DNA from: Solenopsis invicta
Lineage: Eukaryota > Arthropoda > Insecta > Hymenoptera > Formicidae
Reading direction: 5' to 3'
Length of the DNA stretch: 64,000 nt
Assembly: GCF_016802725.1 (NCBI RefSeq)
Contig: NC_052670.1
Coordinates: forward strand, 11,242,141-11,306,140
The notes under the pieces were generated by a model, which was not told the origin of the DNA, made no database searches, and saw only the letters and a list, made by a program, of their open reading frames with translations. Positions within the stretch are counted from its first letter, which is position 1. Each line of letters begins with the position of its first letter. Positions 1-13,319 of the stretch are shown piece after piece. The position numbers and the translations under genes are program-made.

Positions 1-3000
1 ATGTTCTCGGCTTTTTTGCCCAAGTATTCAAAACAGTCGTACTCTAAAGTTGGATCCGAACCGAACCAACGAAAGTAAACGAACGGAAACGAAACGTGGC
101 AAGTATCCGTCGAGAGACAAGTTGCTCATTCGCGTTTATTCGCGCTCGTTCGCTAGGATTGCATTCGATTTTAGCCGCATGCCCGCAGCGAGACGATTCT
201 CATACGTAACATGTGCAAAATGCGACGAACAACAATAGATGCATTTCAAACGCGCGCTTAGTCTGGACTTTACCACGTGCGAAGGATGAGAATGACACAT
301 TAGAGCAGGCATAATAGGGTGGATTAAAGGGAAGACTCGATGTTGTCATTCGTTGAGTGTCATCGCCGTCGTCATCGTTAGCGACGTCTGTGAGAAGCCG
401 CGCGCGAAATGTCGCTTTTACTCGGGAACGCGCCACAAGAGCTTTGCATCATCTCGGAATTTTCGGCGGGTTCGCGAGCCGGGAAATTCCAGTGGCGGTA
501 ATTAACGTGAGCACTTTAGCGTATGCCCCTGTATACCAAAGGCCAGACAAAGGGTTAGAGAGCACGGCAGCTGCCGGCTCTTCCCGCAAACATTGTTGTG
601 TTGTAGCGCAAGTTTGGCGGCCGAGCCACTTCGTTTCCGAAATGCTCGCCCCGAATCACGGCGAGCGTTTCTTTCTTCCAGCGAGCTTTCGGCCAAAATC
701 CTCGTCGATGCTGCGAAAAATCCCGGACGATTTTACGCGGAAATTCCGCACGCTCGTTACTTTCGGCGATAATTACGGGACGTATGGGAAAGCCGCGGCG
801 GGTATTAAAAAAAAAAAACTAAGGAGAACATCGATCCAGCGCGACGAGCGAAATCCATTTATATCCACACTAACTTTTTTTTTCGTATCCTTTGTACGAC
901 GAGCATAAAGTTTAGAAGGCTACATTGATTTCTGCAAATCCTGTGCGAAACCCACTGTGTTCTTTTACGAGCGAGTTTGTCCCAGTTTCGTTCTCGTTTG
1001 TCGGCTTTATCATGTAAAATTTCAACTTGTCCGCGTCCGCTTTATATTGTCGATTTCCTTATGCGGGTAATGGCAAGCGAGACAAATTTAATTCCGTTAT
1101 CAGATATCACTATATTTTTCGTGTCACCATCGCTTAACCTATTCTCTTACCTCTTAATCACGTTTTATGTAATTTTTTTTATACTTGATGAAAATTTATT
1201 AATTGTGTATAATTAAAATACGAATATACAACATTTCGTGCAAGCATTAATTGCAAGATCAATTATTTTCAGCACGAATGTCATTTAATTAAAAAAATAA
1301 ATGTATATATGTTTACACCTTGTTCAAACGACTGCATTCTGTCGATAGAAAATTGTTCTTGGAGAAATATCGAATTGTCTTCGAGGAGGTATCATAATAC
1401 ATCGAGCGACCGAAAGAGACACGAAAACGCAAGCTTTTAATTTTCTCGCTACGCCGCACCAGTTTGCTACATCGTCGTAGTTTCCTATCGTTTTTCAGTC
1501 CCGAAGCACAGATCGATGGCGGTAAGAAGTACGAAGGAAACGAAACGTGAACGGCCGTATATTTCTCTCTCATAGTGGCTTCGTGAAACGATTCGCGTCA
1601 TTAGCTGCCGCGTTTCCACCGATGACTTTACGATTACACGTACCGACTGGCTTCATCGATTTTATCGGCTCTCATTCGCGTTCGGAATGTCATATATGTG
1701 CGAATTACGGTTGCCTTATCATTTAAAATCCCACAATTCTCGACTCCGTAAATCTGGATGTATGTACACTATTACATCCCGCAATCGATGGAAATTTATA
1801 ATTTAAAGATTTTTAAAACCAAGTTAAAAAACAATGTGATGACATTTACATTTTTAAGATAATAACTTGGTTACCATTACAAAAATCACAGATATCAACT
1901 TTTAATCTGGAAATATCCTATAATACTATGTCTCAAATCGATATAAATTGTAATATGAATATTTTTAAAGATATGATAATAGCTTTGTCATCATTATGAT
2001 AAAATTTTGAAGTTTGAACTATAAATGGGTGCTACATAATTGCATATAGATGTTATTTAATAAATAATTTTCGCAAATATGATTTTATTATCTGTTGTTT
2101 ATTATTAATCAACTTAGTGATTTAATGATAGCAATATCAAATTATATATTTTGTATTTTGTGAGTTATTATAATCGAAGAACATAAAAGGACAATGCGGC
2201 TAAAAGCGACCATACAGTTGCATGGCGAATTGCAGATTACCACTAGCAATAGCACACCTCATAGGACCACCGTTATTTTGGTTGATCGATGTATTGCACC
2301 TGCGTTCCACTGATTTATATCGGGCTGCAATGCCGCGCGGCACGTTTTAATCTGCCCTTCTCGAAAGCGCCGTGACATTTGTGTGTGCAATTCAAGAAAA
2401 TTAGCCGATATGCATCGGTTTTCCCGTCGTTTAATTCCTCGACTGCTCTAGACGCATTAAAATGACCCTTTTATACGAAATTTCTTTATGAAACTGACAT
2501 AATATTGTGGTCTTGAAAATTTTCTGTTTTCTACGATATTTAAAAATATTTTATCTTAATTAAACATTTAGATACGTTTTAGGTTTTTTATAGTAATTAT
2601 CAAGAAATATGGCTAAACAAATATAATACAGTATAAAGTAGTTTTATGTCCGCATGGAATGTAGACGGATCCAAGATTGGAATCTTGGACGAGGTTTTAT
2701 TCTTCGTAATAAATTCTTTACAATTTTGTAAGAGATGAACATCAGTATTATTAAACTTCTCGTTCATTTAATTTTGTGATGTTACATAAGAATTGTGATT
2801 CAAGTCTGAATATGTGACACGCAGGAAAAATTCACACGACAATTATTAGGCACCAAGAATCGCAGCAGATCACTGCAAAATCGATTATTGGCCGTCTCTT
2901 TTTTTATGTTTAAATAATTTTATTGAGAAAACTGAATGATATTCTCCTGATATCGGAATATCGGCCAATCCTTTCCTTGCAGACGATTCACATTATATAG

Positions 3001-3240
3001 AGTTTAGTCTGCGAAATTGTTTTGCGCAAATTCGCAACAAGCGTATCATCCTTCTTCTCACTTAATCAAGCGCTTGTTCACGTTCCTCTAGTCGATTTTC
3101 TCCCGGCGTGTATCAATGTGGGAGTCAGTTACGAGGCCAGGTACCAGCCGCAATAACCAGCTGCTTATGAATAGCTGGTCGCTGGACGATCCATCACTTC
3201 ACGCTTCTAAGTAACGCTCTCCTCACGTTCGATCCATCAG
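1..3240. other. Intronic sequence, no gene seen
   Basis: The first 1 kb and 1.4-1.75 kb are moderately GC-rich with stop-poor frames but no protein-like pattern. 1.75-3.0 kb is AT-rich. No repeats beyond short A or T runs were recognised. Confidence 0.6.
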
Positions 3241-3287
3241 CCGGCAGTCATTTCTTCCGCCGGCTTATCGCCCTTTTGAACGGCGAT

Positions 3288-3291
<4 letters not shown>

Positions 3292-3345
<54 letters not shown>
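3292..3345 (+). repeat. (TC)27 microsatellite
   Basis: An uninterrupted run of TC dinucleotides of about 54 bases. The apparent Ser-Leu and Glu-Arg frames through it are artefacts of the repeat. Confidence 0.97.
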
Positions 3346-3347
<2 letters not shown>

Positions 3348-3849
3348 CCATCGCGGCTGGCCGAGTCTGCGAGAAGGTTATTAATAATTTCCATCGAATC
3401 TCTCAAAGCACCCACCGGGTGCAGCGGCAAGTGCAGCAAACGCGGAGATACGAGCGGCAATACGCGATAATCGTTACCTGGCGGATCTACGGGCTCTCCG
3501 GTTAGATTGAACCTCGAGACGAGTGATCCTCGTGTATTCGCGAGATCGACGTCTCTCTAGAAATAACAGCATAACCGAGGACACAAGGCTCGTCCCGCTC
3601 GCACGTTGCGATGTCGATAACGAAATATGGCGATTACGCGCGTCCCGGTCGAAGTACATTTTTCGATATTTTTATCGAGTACGTACAGTCCGGTAGAATA
3701 TTGTGCTGGATCTACCGAAAAGATGAAATTTACGAGAAATCCGGTAGCGCCGGTGGCGGCAGCGATGGCGGAGAGCGTACGATTTATGTGTCTGTATCCA
3801 GGGATATGGAATTGAATATCCAAAGTTTGAGAGTGCTCGCATTTCATAA

Positions 3850-6340
3850 TCCGAACTTCACTTCATACTTATCGCGCGCGATATTTCATACATCTTACAT
3901 ATATACGCGTTAGTAAATGTCTTAATACAGACATAAAGGAAAAAAACGTGATTAATATAATAATAATTTCAAAAGAGATACATTATTTTTAAGTGCATTC
4001 TCTGATGAACGCGTGAAATTGAGAAGTAAATAGCGAATAAGTGTCACATACGAGCACATTGTGATGTGACACGCAGCAAAGTTGGCGCATCAAATTTCTT
4101 ACGAGGATTTTGATCTAAACTTTAGTTGTGAAATATCGCGTGTTGAATATGTATTCGTTCGAAATGTATTCTCAATTATGGATATTTATACGTTTTTATA
4201 AACAAGAGTACCGTTCATTACATTTATAATCGGAGAGACGGTAATTTATTCAAGAGTTTCGCCTCTTTAATTCGCGTTTCAATTATCTCCGGCTCAACGG
4301 AATATCGAATTTGTTGCGTAAACTTGAGACACGACTCGTGCGCTGCGTGGAAACTATAACCTTCTGAGCTTTTAAATAATAAAATATATATAAATTCGCC
4401 GATCTCCACTTAGTCTTTCACACTTGATTCAAACGCCTTCAATAGCACGGAAAGTATGAAATTAGCAAAATGCAAAAGTTTTTCCGCATAAACCATTTTG
4501 ATGTAATGGCGCGCGCTCCCTATTCGCCAGTGCCTTTTCATTATTCGTCTCTTTGTTAGAGTTCAGTCGTGGAGTTTCAAATTCACGATGCAGATCACAA
4601 ATTGCTCTTTAAATGAAAATACAGCTTGCAGGTGCGTTTCACTTATCTAATATGTCATTGTGATTGTGATTAAGCCTTCCGATTAATCCTTTTGAATAGT
4701 AATTGATTTTTTTATGGCCTAACAATCAGGAAACATTTTCGATATTTCGTAACAATGTTTTAAATTAATAAAGTTTAAATATAAGAAAAACAGTTGTTTT
4801 ATATGAATAGAGAGAGAGAAAAGCAAACCGTTGATACACGAACAATTTTTCGTTATTGATTTTTCGAAAACGGAGAAAGAGGTTGAAAAACGAGGCGACA
4901 ACCAACGCCAACGCGAACATTTATCATTGTTTTCCTGCAGTTGTCGAAGGGATATGGATTTCGGGAAAATGTACGTTCATCCGAAATTTATTTCTATTTT
5001 AAAGATCACGTAAATTGTGCAAATTCAGTTAACGATCCAAAAATTCTTTAGAAGCGTTTATTAAAATCTTAGTTTCATTGCATTAGAGAGATATAACTCA
5101 CATTTGAATGCTATCTTCTAATAAAATTTAAACAATGTCGCAATAATTTTAATAATATAAAATCAATTTCTTATGTGTCTAATTGTACAGTCAATTATAA
5201 CTGTTCTTATATTTGTATTTTTAAAAGAGACTTAGTACTATACTATTTTCAAGTAGTGTTGAATGATAATCTTACGGTTTTCTAAATTTAATTTGTTTCA
5301 AATTATAATTTACATAGCTTCTAAATTTCAGATATCACTGTACATTTTCTACTTTTGCTATGAAAACGCGAGATATTTTAATTTAGGCTAATAAATTCCA
5401 GACATAGAATTCTATTTATAAGAAACTTTAGCTCTTCGAAACGAAATTCTTAGATATTGCTTGACAGTTCACTAATTTAATTACTTGGGTTATTCAATTT
5501 ATATTGATTTTAGCTTTATGCAATTGTTAAAACAATACACATACACACGATACACAAACACATATGATAGTGTAAACTCGACTTTTAAAATAAACGTTAA
5601 AAATGCAACGTTTGTTTTAGAAATTATTTCTCCGTATTTATTGCTTTAATTTTAATAGTAGCTAACAACACGTATGTGTACATATTAAAAACGTCTATAG
5701 CATTATTAGGCAAGATTTTACTTACTGCAACGAATGGAAAGATTTTGTTCTTTCGCGGTATTATATATTTTGAATATTTATGAAATATTTCAACTTTGTC
5801 ATACGTTGTTACGGTTTTGATTTAATTGGAAATTATACTGTTAAAAATATCTCCAAAAACGATTGCGTTTTTAATATTTTATCAAATAAAGTCACGTAAT
5901 TTTCAACTCTGAACTAACAATGAGCTATCGTAAAGATTCTAGACAGAAATTAATATTGAAGTCTTCTTTATTTAAGAAAGTTTAAATAAAGAATGTTTGG
6001 AAAGAGGTTAAATGCTTTAAAATATAATAATTAGGAAATGACAAACATATTATAATAATTTGTTAGTTATTTTTACTTACTGAGATTTTAAAGTATTTGA
6101 TTTCTTGATAGATATATATATCAAGAAATGTGAATTATATTTCTTACTAAGCTTTATTTTTGAGAGAAAATTACAATAACATATTAATATAACAGAAACG
6201 CATTACATATAGATAATATAAAATTACTTAGCAACCCTTTCTGATACTTGTTAGCTTAAAAATCTGTTGAATTATTTAAATCTTCTTGAGAAAATCTCGA
6301 AAATCTTTACAACATTCTTTGAAACACTTTCCAAGAAAAT
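3850..6340. other. AT-rich intron, nothing recognised
   Basis: Long AT-rich stretch with short spurious frames. A 10-bp inverted repeat (TTTCTTGATA and TATCAAGAAA) lies near 6101-6128. Confidence 0.6.
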
Positions 6341-6349
6341 AACATCACC

Positions 6350-6781
6350 ATGAATTTTGTGAAATTCGCGATTGTATATATGGAAAAGTCTCGGGAAAAC
6401 TCTTTGGCGAATTTTCGCTGGAACATCTGCTTGCGTCTTGTTCTCAAGAACAAGCGCACAATGCTAGCGGTAAAGAAAATGGCGAGTGCAAGTCCGAAAA
6501 GACGGAAAAACGGCTCGACGATGGCCGATGACAAGGTTGACTGGTTTCCAACTACCGACATCAACACCCCGCTCGGTATCCCTCTGTTGATCGACAGATA
6601 CGGCGACCGGAGGACTGCCGGCCAGTTAGTGGACGACCGCAATGTAATCATTTGCGGCGCCGGAATGGATGCAGCCGCCCCTTTCCATCACTACCCACCA
6701 CCCTGGCACCCCTCGCGTCCGCCTCACCACCTGACGCTGGCAAATCCTCCCTCCGGCTCGACTATCCGAGCCGGCTGTTAA
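6350..6781 (+). other. GC-rich island with a 143-codon open frame, unassigned
   Basis: An ATG frame runs from 6350 to TAA at 6779-6781 and includes MASASPKRRKNG and a Pro/His-rich tail (HHYPPPWHPSRPPHH). The GC content rises sharply after about 6470 within AT-rich DNA. GCG|GTAAAG near 6470 would be a plausible phase-0 donor. The frame shows no recognisable domain, and minus-strand frames also stay open. A real short gene, an internal promoter island or chance are all possible. Confidence 0.15.
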
Positions 6782-7642
6782 TAGGGATTGAGATCCTCTG
6801 GTAGGGCTTGGCTTGCTCACCCGAAGCGCATGTGACCGTTTGCACTCGGAGCTGATACGGCCGCCACGGACGCTGCAATTGCAATTATGCGTCGAGGAAT
6901 TGTGCGGCAGGTCCGCAACATAAATCATCATGATTGGATAGATGTACATCGCGCAATGGAAAAGTACTTCAATTAGCTTTTTGCCTATCCTCGCCGCTTG
7001 CTTCCGTATGAAATGTTGGCTAAAAAGTTCGATTTCCTTTGCAATACCTTTTCCATCATGAACAGTTGCGTAAAATTGAATGTAATGCTGCTAATATACT
7101 AGTCACTTGAAAAATTTATTTTTGTCCGATGTCGTGTTGTCTCTTGCTGTCTCGTCACACAAGCTTATGACACAAGAGCAGCAGAGAGAAACGTAAAGCC
7201 GCATCATCTATCCAGTCATTACTAAGGATTAAGATCTTCCTGGATCTGACCTGCCTGACGCGAGTATTTCCGCCCAAGATTGATATCCTCATCAGGAACG
7301 GTGCGATTGCAATTATGTATCGAGAGATCGCAATTGCTTACGACAATGTTCTCTCAGTGACAATGTTATTGCGTCGTGACATGAACGTGAGAGACCAGGT
7401 GCATTGTCATCAAATGTTACATTGTCGATACCAATTTAATGATCTTGGTAATCTAACAAGCATTGATAAATGTATCATAATTTACTCGGTATTTTATGAA
7501 AATTATCCAAATAAAAAGATGAATGACAAAAGTAAACCAAATAAAAATATGTTTAGTGCTGGAAATGTAAATACGAAAATGACTTAACGTAGTTAAATAT
7601 TATTAAATATTATTACCTTCTCAATAAGAGTAATATTATATG

Positions 7643-7864
7643 CACTGAGGAAAAAAATTGTTAAAACATTGAAATATTTAATCCAATACGATCAACTATA
7701 TTAGATTTATTCAGCAATTATTTAATTGCACAAAAAAGGGTATAATTTATTTATGTAAACCAATTAAATTTTTAAATCAAGAATTAAATTAAATCAACTC
7801 AATATTTTAGTTGCACGCATCGAAATAAATATTTTAATTTTTTAACGAAATTTTTTTCTCAGTA
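7643..7864. mobile_element. MITE family M, copy 1
   Basis: About 220 bp with imperfect long terminal inverted repeats. It begins CACTGAGGAAAAAAATTG and ends in the reverse complement (AACGAAATTTTTTTCTCAG). The internal segments (TTCAGCAATTATTTAATTGCAC, then AAATCAACTCAATATTTTAG spaced as in the other copies) match copies at 20131 and 25535. There is no coding capacity. Confidence 0.85.
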
Positions 7865-7869
7865 TCGAG

Positions 7870-10800
7870 GTGATATCATTATTTATCTTTTATGTGATAA
7901 TTTATTATAAATTATGAAATTAATAAATCCTACTTTGCTTTCCATTAAATAAAAAGCATTATTGAATTTTTCATTCAGTTTTAAGATATCAATATTTGGG
8001 TATCAATATTCAACCGCATGACAATTATTAATTGTATGATAAAGTCAATATATTCGCAATCAATTTCCACAGTCGTTAATGAGGATTACTATAGCGACCT
8101 AATTTCCGGTAACAGCGTAATAAAGTGAAAATTTGTATTAGGGTCAAATTCGAAAATTGAATCACGATCCTCGTGTGCATTTTCAAGCAAAAGCATTCAT
8201 TCCATTACAAACATAACGTCAATGAAAATAACTTGCAGTAAACGAGATGATGGGAGAAATTTTGTCGTCTCGCGCGCGTTCGTCAATATATTCGACGTAT
8301 CACACGCGATGCCCAAATACTCAATCAAAAGTCTAATAATATCTGGTATCGCTATTATTATCTCGACCTATCAATGTCCGTCAAACGGTAATAGGCATCT
8401 TCTGCAGACGTTCCAATGGCTGGAATTCACATCCTTCGACTTGAATAATTTCATTACGTATCAATGTTCGATGTGGCTCCGTGGTGTGCACAATTCTATT
8501 GCTATTGTCTAAAAGACACCGCACGTTACGCTATTGTATCATGACGTCGATCGCGTAATTGGCCCAATTTCAGCAAATTGCCAATGGCAATTCCCGCCGC
8601 GCGGTTTATCTCGTGCGAGTTTTAATTATATTTCCGAATATATATCGTAAATTTATTGCACTTTTATGATCAAAAGCTTATACTTCGCTTGACGATGTAA
8701 TCATGGAACCGAGTTATTACGCTTTTTTATGGATGGACCGGCGACCTCGCTTAATAATACCCGTCGCAAGTTTGTTCAGAACTGCCGCTTGTGTTTCTCT
8801 CCTGGAGGAAACAAAGCGAGGTGAGAGACTCGTCAGGAAGCCCCGTCTCGTTTGTAACAGAGGAGAATACGTAATGCCGCGCTCGCGCCTTTCAACTAAT
8901 TTCTTGACTTATATCCTGTGACGGGCTCGAGTATCAATGTCGGATTGTGACAACTGCGTTGTGAGAAATTATCTTTAGTATATAGTTATTTTTCCAGAGA
9001 ATTACATATGACGCATGCACGAGGATAAATGTGAGTCGCAAGATTACTATTATGACTTTCTCGTTGTCAGTTTAAAACGCCCCGCTGATAAATCGCCATA
9101 ATCGATATATAAAAAACGCATTTGTTTACCCGATATTCGCGCTGCAATTTTGAAACTATAGTTTTTATTTTGACTCTTTGAATGATTTAAAAGGAATATA
9201 AAATTATTAACGCTATTACAATGCGATACAACACGATTAAAATTTGTGATTGTAGAGAGAAGTCGACAATACTTCCACCCTTCCTAAATTCGGCACTCGT
9301 ATTTCTCGGAAACTAAACATTGCATTGCATTAATACTAATAAACACATGATCTGTTTAAATAATTAAAGAAATAAAACGCCAGAGTTCATACATTCATGG
9401 CTTTTTTCCGTACAAAATTGATTAAAAAGTAATTCATAAAAAGCAAAAAATAAAATTTGCACGATTTTCTCTTGCAAATTGCATAGTTGAAACAATATTG
9501 AGTACATTATTGGTAATATTAGATTATTTTACCTGTTTGTAGCTTCCTGTTTTGTTTATATTTTTCTCTTTCATATTTTCATCGTAATGCGATTTGAAAG
9601 ATAAAATCGCTGTACAACGTAAAGCGGACCATCTCTCTCCCTCTCTATGAGAACAGACAATAATTATAAAATCTTCAACTGCAATATTGACAGATATTTC
9701 AATGAATTTTTTCATATATTTTTTTACACCTTAAAGTAGGAAAATAATGTCGGACGCGACAGATCCATTAATGAGTCGCCAAAAAGCGCATAAAATGGAA
9801 GATTTCAATTCTAGTTTTTTAATTTTATAAACTTTGTTGTTTAATAGATACAAATACATTTTATTATTTAGCTTGTCATTTTATTCTACACTTAATTCCT
9901 TCCGTACAGTCCGTGTTTGAATTTTGGTATTACTGTCTTGGGTGACAATTTTGGGGCACAATTTTTCAGACGCTCTTTTTCGGATTATGTTGCAAAAACA
10001 TTAATTATTACAAAATACGAAAGAATATTATGAAAACTGCTATACCATTTAATAGAACACTTTCTAGTGTATACTGTTAAAGTTTATACTGCTAAAGTTT
10101 TATTTTTAGCTTTTGTTTAAGTAATATTATTCAAAAACAAAATGGACAACTTTCCTCTACTGAAAATCTGTAGTATATGAATATTACATTTTCAGTACAC
10201 TGACAGTGGACATACATCAGAACGTGGTCATAAATGACATTAGGAAGCTAAACGTAGTTATTTATTCACATATTTGACTCGATTGTATTATTTTACTAAA
10301 ATTTGTGCTCTTTAGTCTTTTGCTCGTGCTTTTAAGTTCTTACAGATCTAACATCATGAGTTTCAGAGAGTTTTTACGTAAAATCGCATTGCCTGTCGTC
10401 GTAGTTTCCGGATTCGAGGCAGCCAGGCGGGATGTTCTTTCCCCGCGCAGAGAGCGGGATGGATTTTCTGCGCGTAAAAATTCTGAAGTAATTTCAGACG
10501 CTTTTCGCTTCAGCCCCCTCCTCCTCCTCCTCCTTCTCTTCCCCGTTCTCGCGCATCCACGGCTCCGGTCCGCCGCCGATTGTTCCATCGATCGCCGTAG
10601 ATTTGAAATTTTCAGGTGACGACGGCTGACTAAATTGAGCGAGCGCGCGATGGCGCGTCTCGAAATCAGAATTCCTCAAGCGCGAAATAGACACTAATTG
10701 AAATGTCTGGGCGTTTAAGGCGCAGACTTCTCTTCGCGGTTTGCGGGGGATGGTGCTGGAAGTGTATAACGTCGTCAAAGGTGTAAAGTGAAGACGTCAC

Positions 10801-10960
10801 ATTGCCAGGCAATTACGCTGTAATAACGTAACTCTATTAAATCGGGCCAAGGACGAAATTTCAAAATTGCAATGTAATATCCACTGCGGATTAGCGGGCC
10901 ACGACGGAGTCGCGTTAAACGTTTAAAGAAAACGGCTGGGGAATTACGTGGTTGAACACA
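7870..10960. other. Intronic sequence, no gene seen
   Basis: Mostly AT-rich. A GC-richer patch at 8.7-8.9 kb holds an ATG frame running into a GAG|GTGAGA donor-like site. 10.3-10.95 kb is GC-richer with a C/T-rich run near 10510-10545. No recognised protein. Confidence 0.5.
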
Positions 10961-10967
10961 GGGAGCA

Positions 10968-11201
10968 CACGGAAGGGCCAATTTTATTGCCGCATTCAAA
11001 AATTTAACTATAAGTACAGATCAGAAAATAATTTTACGTTGCGCCATAAAAATAATTATGTGGAACGCGCAAGCATGATATTGTTGCTACCAATAGTTTT
11101 GACATTCCGGCAACCAAGTTGAACATCCCGTACAATTTTATAAATGGCTCAACTTAATTATTTTCAGATCTATATTTCAGCAAAATTGTTTTTTCCATGT
11201 A
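10968..11201. mobile_element. MITE family A, copy 1
   Basis: About 234 bp with termini CACGGAAGGGCCAATTTTATTG and its complement (CAAAATTGTTTTTTCCATG). The interior carries CAGATCAGAAAATAATTTTACG on the left and ATTATTTTCAGATCTATATTTC on the right, matching the copies at 44093, 45986 and 46367. It is non-coding. Confidence 0.85.
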
Positions 11202-11209
11202 ATATAAAG

Positions 11210-12810
11210 AATAATACGAGGGATATGAAAATAAAACACGTTTCGTTTGAAATAGCTTTAAAAAAAAAAAAATTCATTTATATTTAGATGGATTGAACAT
11301 TTTTTTGTGCCAGACGCGAGCTCTCGCAATATTGCTGCAACGATTTGCTTTGTAAATAATTGCCGAGTGGTTTTCGCGAATTGCTCTCAATTGTCGGATA
11401 GTAATTAGAAGTTTATGCTATTTACCCGAACTGCATAGCTATTAACGAATATTGGATCAGATTCGCGGTGTTGATTTTCGGCCGTTGCTCGGCTCGATGT
11501 AATCATTTTCGCGCTTTAATCGCGACGGAATCGATTATCGCCTCGTACAGCACGTGCGAAATATGGTAACTGGTCGTATCGGCTGCGATAGTTATTTTCT
11601 ATGCGAGTGTGCCACGTGCTGCGCTAGCCGAATACTCTAATATTGGTTGCCATCTGAAAAGTTACGTGCGACATTTTGCAAATTGCCGCGCCAGCAGAAG
11701 AGATAAGGCACGCGTATTCATTGGCGATTCACGTAGATTAATTAAGAATTAGAGTAATTAAAAAAACTGAATTAATTAAAGTACGAAGACCCACTGATTA
11801 CAAATAGCAATGAGTGAGCAACTATTTGCTGATTAGATTAACGTGATAAATAATAAGAAGCCGGAATGATTATTCTTACGTTCGTATTGTTACTTGATGT
11901 GGAAAATATCAATCTCCTATTATCTTTCTCTTCTATCCAAAGAAATACGTAATATAATATTTTTTTTTTGTGGGAAACAAATCAAGCCCATTTTTAGCTA
12001 GGCACGCAATATTTCGGTAATAAGAGATCACGCGAACGGTGAACGTCATCAACAAGGGAAAAAAAAGGTGGTGCGAATAATTGAAACGCGGCACGAGTAA
12101 TTTGATTTCAATTAGCGTGGACAGCGCGGATGTCGCGATATTTTTCCATCGCGAGTTTAATTGCTTCTCGAACGCGTCGGCTACATGTTAATTAAAACTT
12201 TTTAGCCGGCCCAAGAACGGAACCGACCGGCGCGGTGCTCTCGTTCACCCCGCCTCTATTTTTTTTTCTTTTTTTTTATTTTTTGCACGACGCGTGTACG
12301 AGACTTCACGACGATGAGGCGGCGGACGAGTGTACGGAACGGTAATTAATGAAGTGTACGGCGCTCTTGTGTACGAAAATGCGCCGGGGCGGTCTCAAAG
12401 CAACCCCCGGACGTTATTGCCCCGCAGAACGAATCCGCGAGAAAGAAGGCGACTATGATGAACGAGCTCCCGCGGCGTGGAGCGCTTTCCTGCAGACAAG
12501 TTTGTTTGTTGTTACTTTCATAACGTCGTCGTCCCGCTGTTGAGAATATATACGTCTGTACGTCTCGTTTAATGCGAGATGTACGAGGGTTAATTAGGAC
12601 TGCCAAGAATTCGCGAACGTGCGACCGATGAAAAATTATGATTGACGTAACGGCGGACTTTTGTATGAGATCACGAAGCGAGCGGCGTCTGTTTTTCTGT
12701 ATCAATTATACCCTTGTTCGCGTCGTATTCGCCTCTTTTTCCGTCCGGTATTTTTCACGATGATACAAACTTTTAACGCGGCTTTTACGATCTTTTAAAC
12801 GGATTATTGC
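11210..12810. other. GC-richer island with CpGs
   Basis: 11.3-12.75 kb is richer in GC and CpG than its flanks, with several overlapping open frames on both strands and no recognisable protein. A regulatory role is possible but unproven. Confidence 0.4.
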
Positions 12811-12815
12811 GACTT

Positions 12816-12995
12816 CAGGGCTGGGCAAAAAGTTTTTCAAATATAAAATAGAAAATATTGGCAATCTTAGAATTTAAATTACGAATATTGGCAACTTTGA
12901 TTTGAAATATAAAATATAAGTTGTATTTCGTATTTCAAATCGAAAGATTGCCAATATTTTGCATTTTGTATTTGAAATACTTTTTGTCTAGCAAA
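12816..12995. mobile_element. hAT-like foldback element
   Basis: The left terminus CAGGGCTGGGCAAAAAG is of the type used by hAT elements. The right end (CTTTTTGTCTAGCAAA) is a decayed complement. The arms run about 45 bp, with ATTGGCAATCTT on the left and AAGATTGCCAAT on the right. The flanks GCGACTTC and GTGACTAC agree at six of eight bases, consistent with an eroded 8-bp target duplication. No transposase is encoded. Confidence 0.75.
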
Positions 12996-13289
12996 GTGAC
13001 TACTCAATACACAGATACATGTAACACAAATAATAGCGCCTTTGCTATTTTGTAATTATCTCGAATATGTTGAAAATAATAAAAAATAAAATAAAATAAT
13101 ACTGAATTAAGTAAATGGTGCTATTTAATCTTGAGGAATTTTTATTTCGTTATTAATAATAATCATTTTAAAAATGATTTAGAAGTTAACGTTTAGTTCC
13201 TTTGTTACTTTTGATTTATTTTTGGCCTTAGTAAAAGCACAAGCATTTAATAAGGCTTAATGTCAGAGTTAAAATATTTTTTTTTTTTG

Positions 13290-13319
13290 TTTATTTACAA
13301 ATGTTTTATTTACAAATGT
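13290..13319 (+). repeat. 15-bp tandem duplication
   Basis: TTTATTTACAAATGT is present twice in direct succession after a T-run. Confidence 0.85.

Noticed and set aside
3248..3470. Frames with Ser-Leu or Arg-Glu runs on both strands
   Set aside because: They are translations of the TC microsatellite.
8703..8820. ATG frame ending at a GAG|GTGAGA donor-like site
   Set aside because: As a dystrophin first exon it fails: it ends one base into a codon, while the exon at 36611 needs phase 0. No other partner exon was seen.
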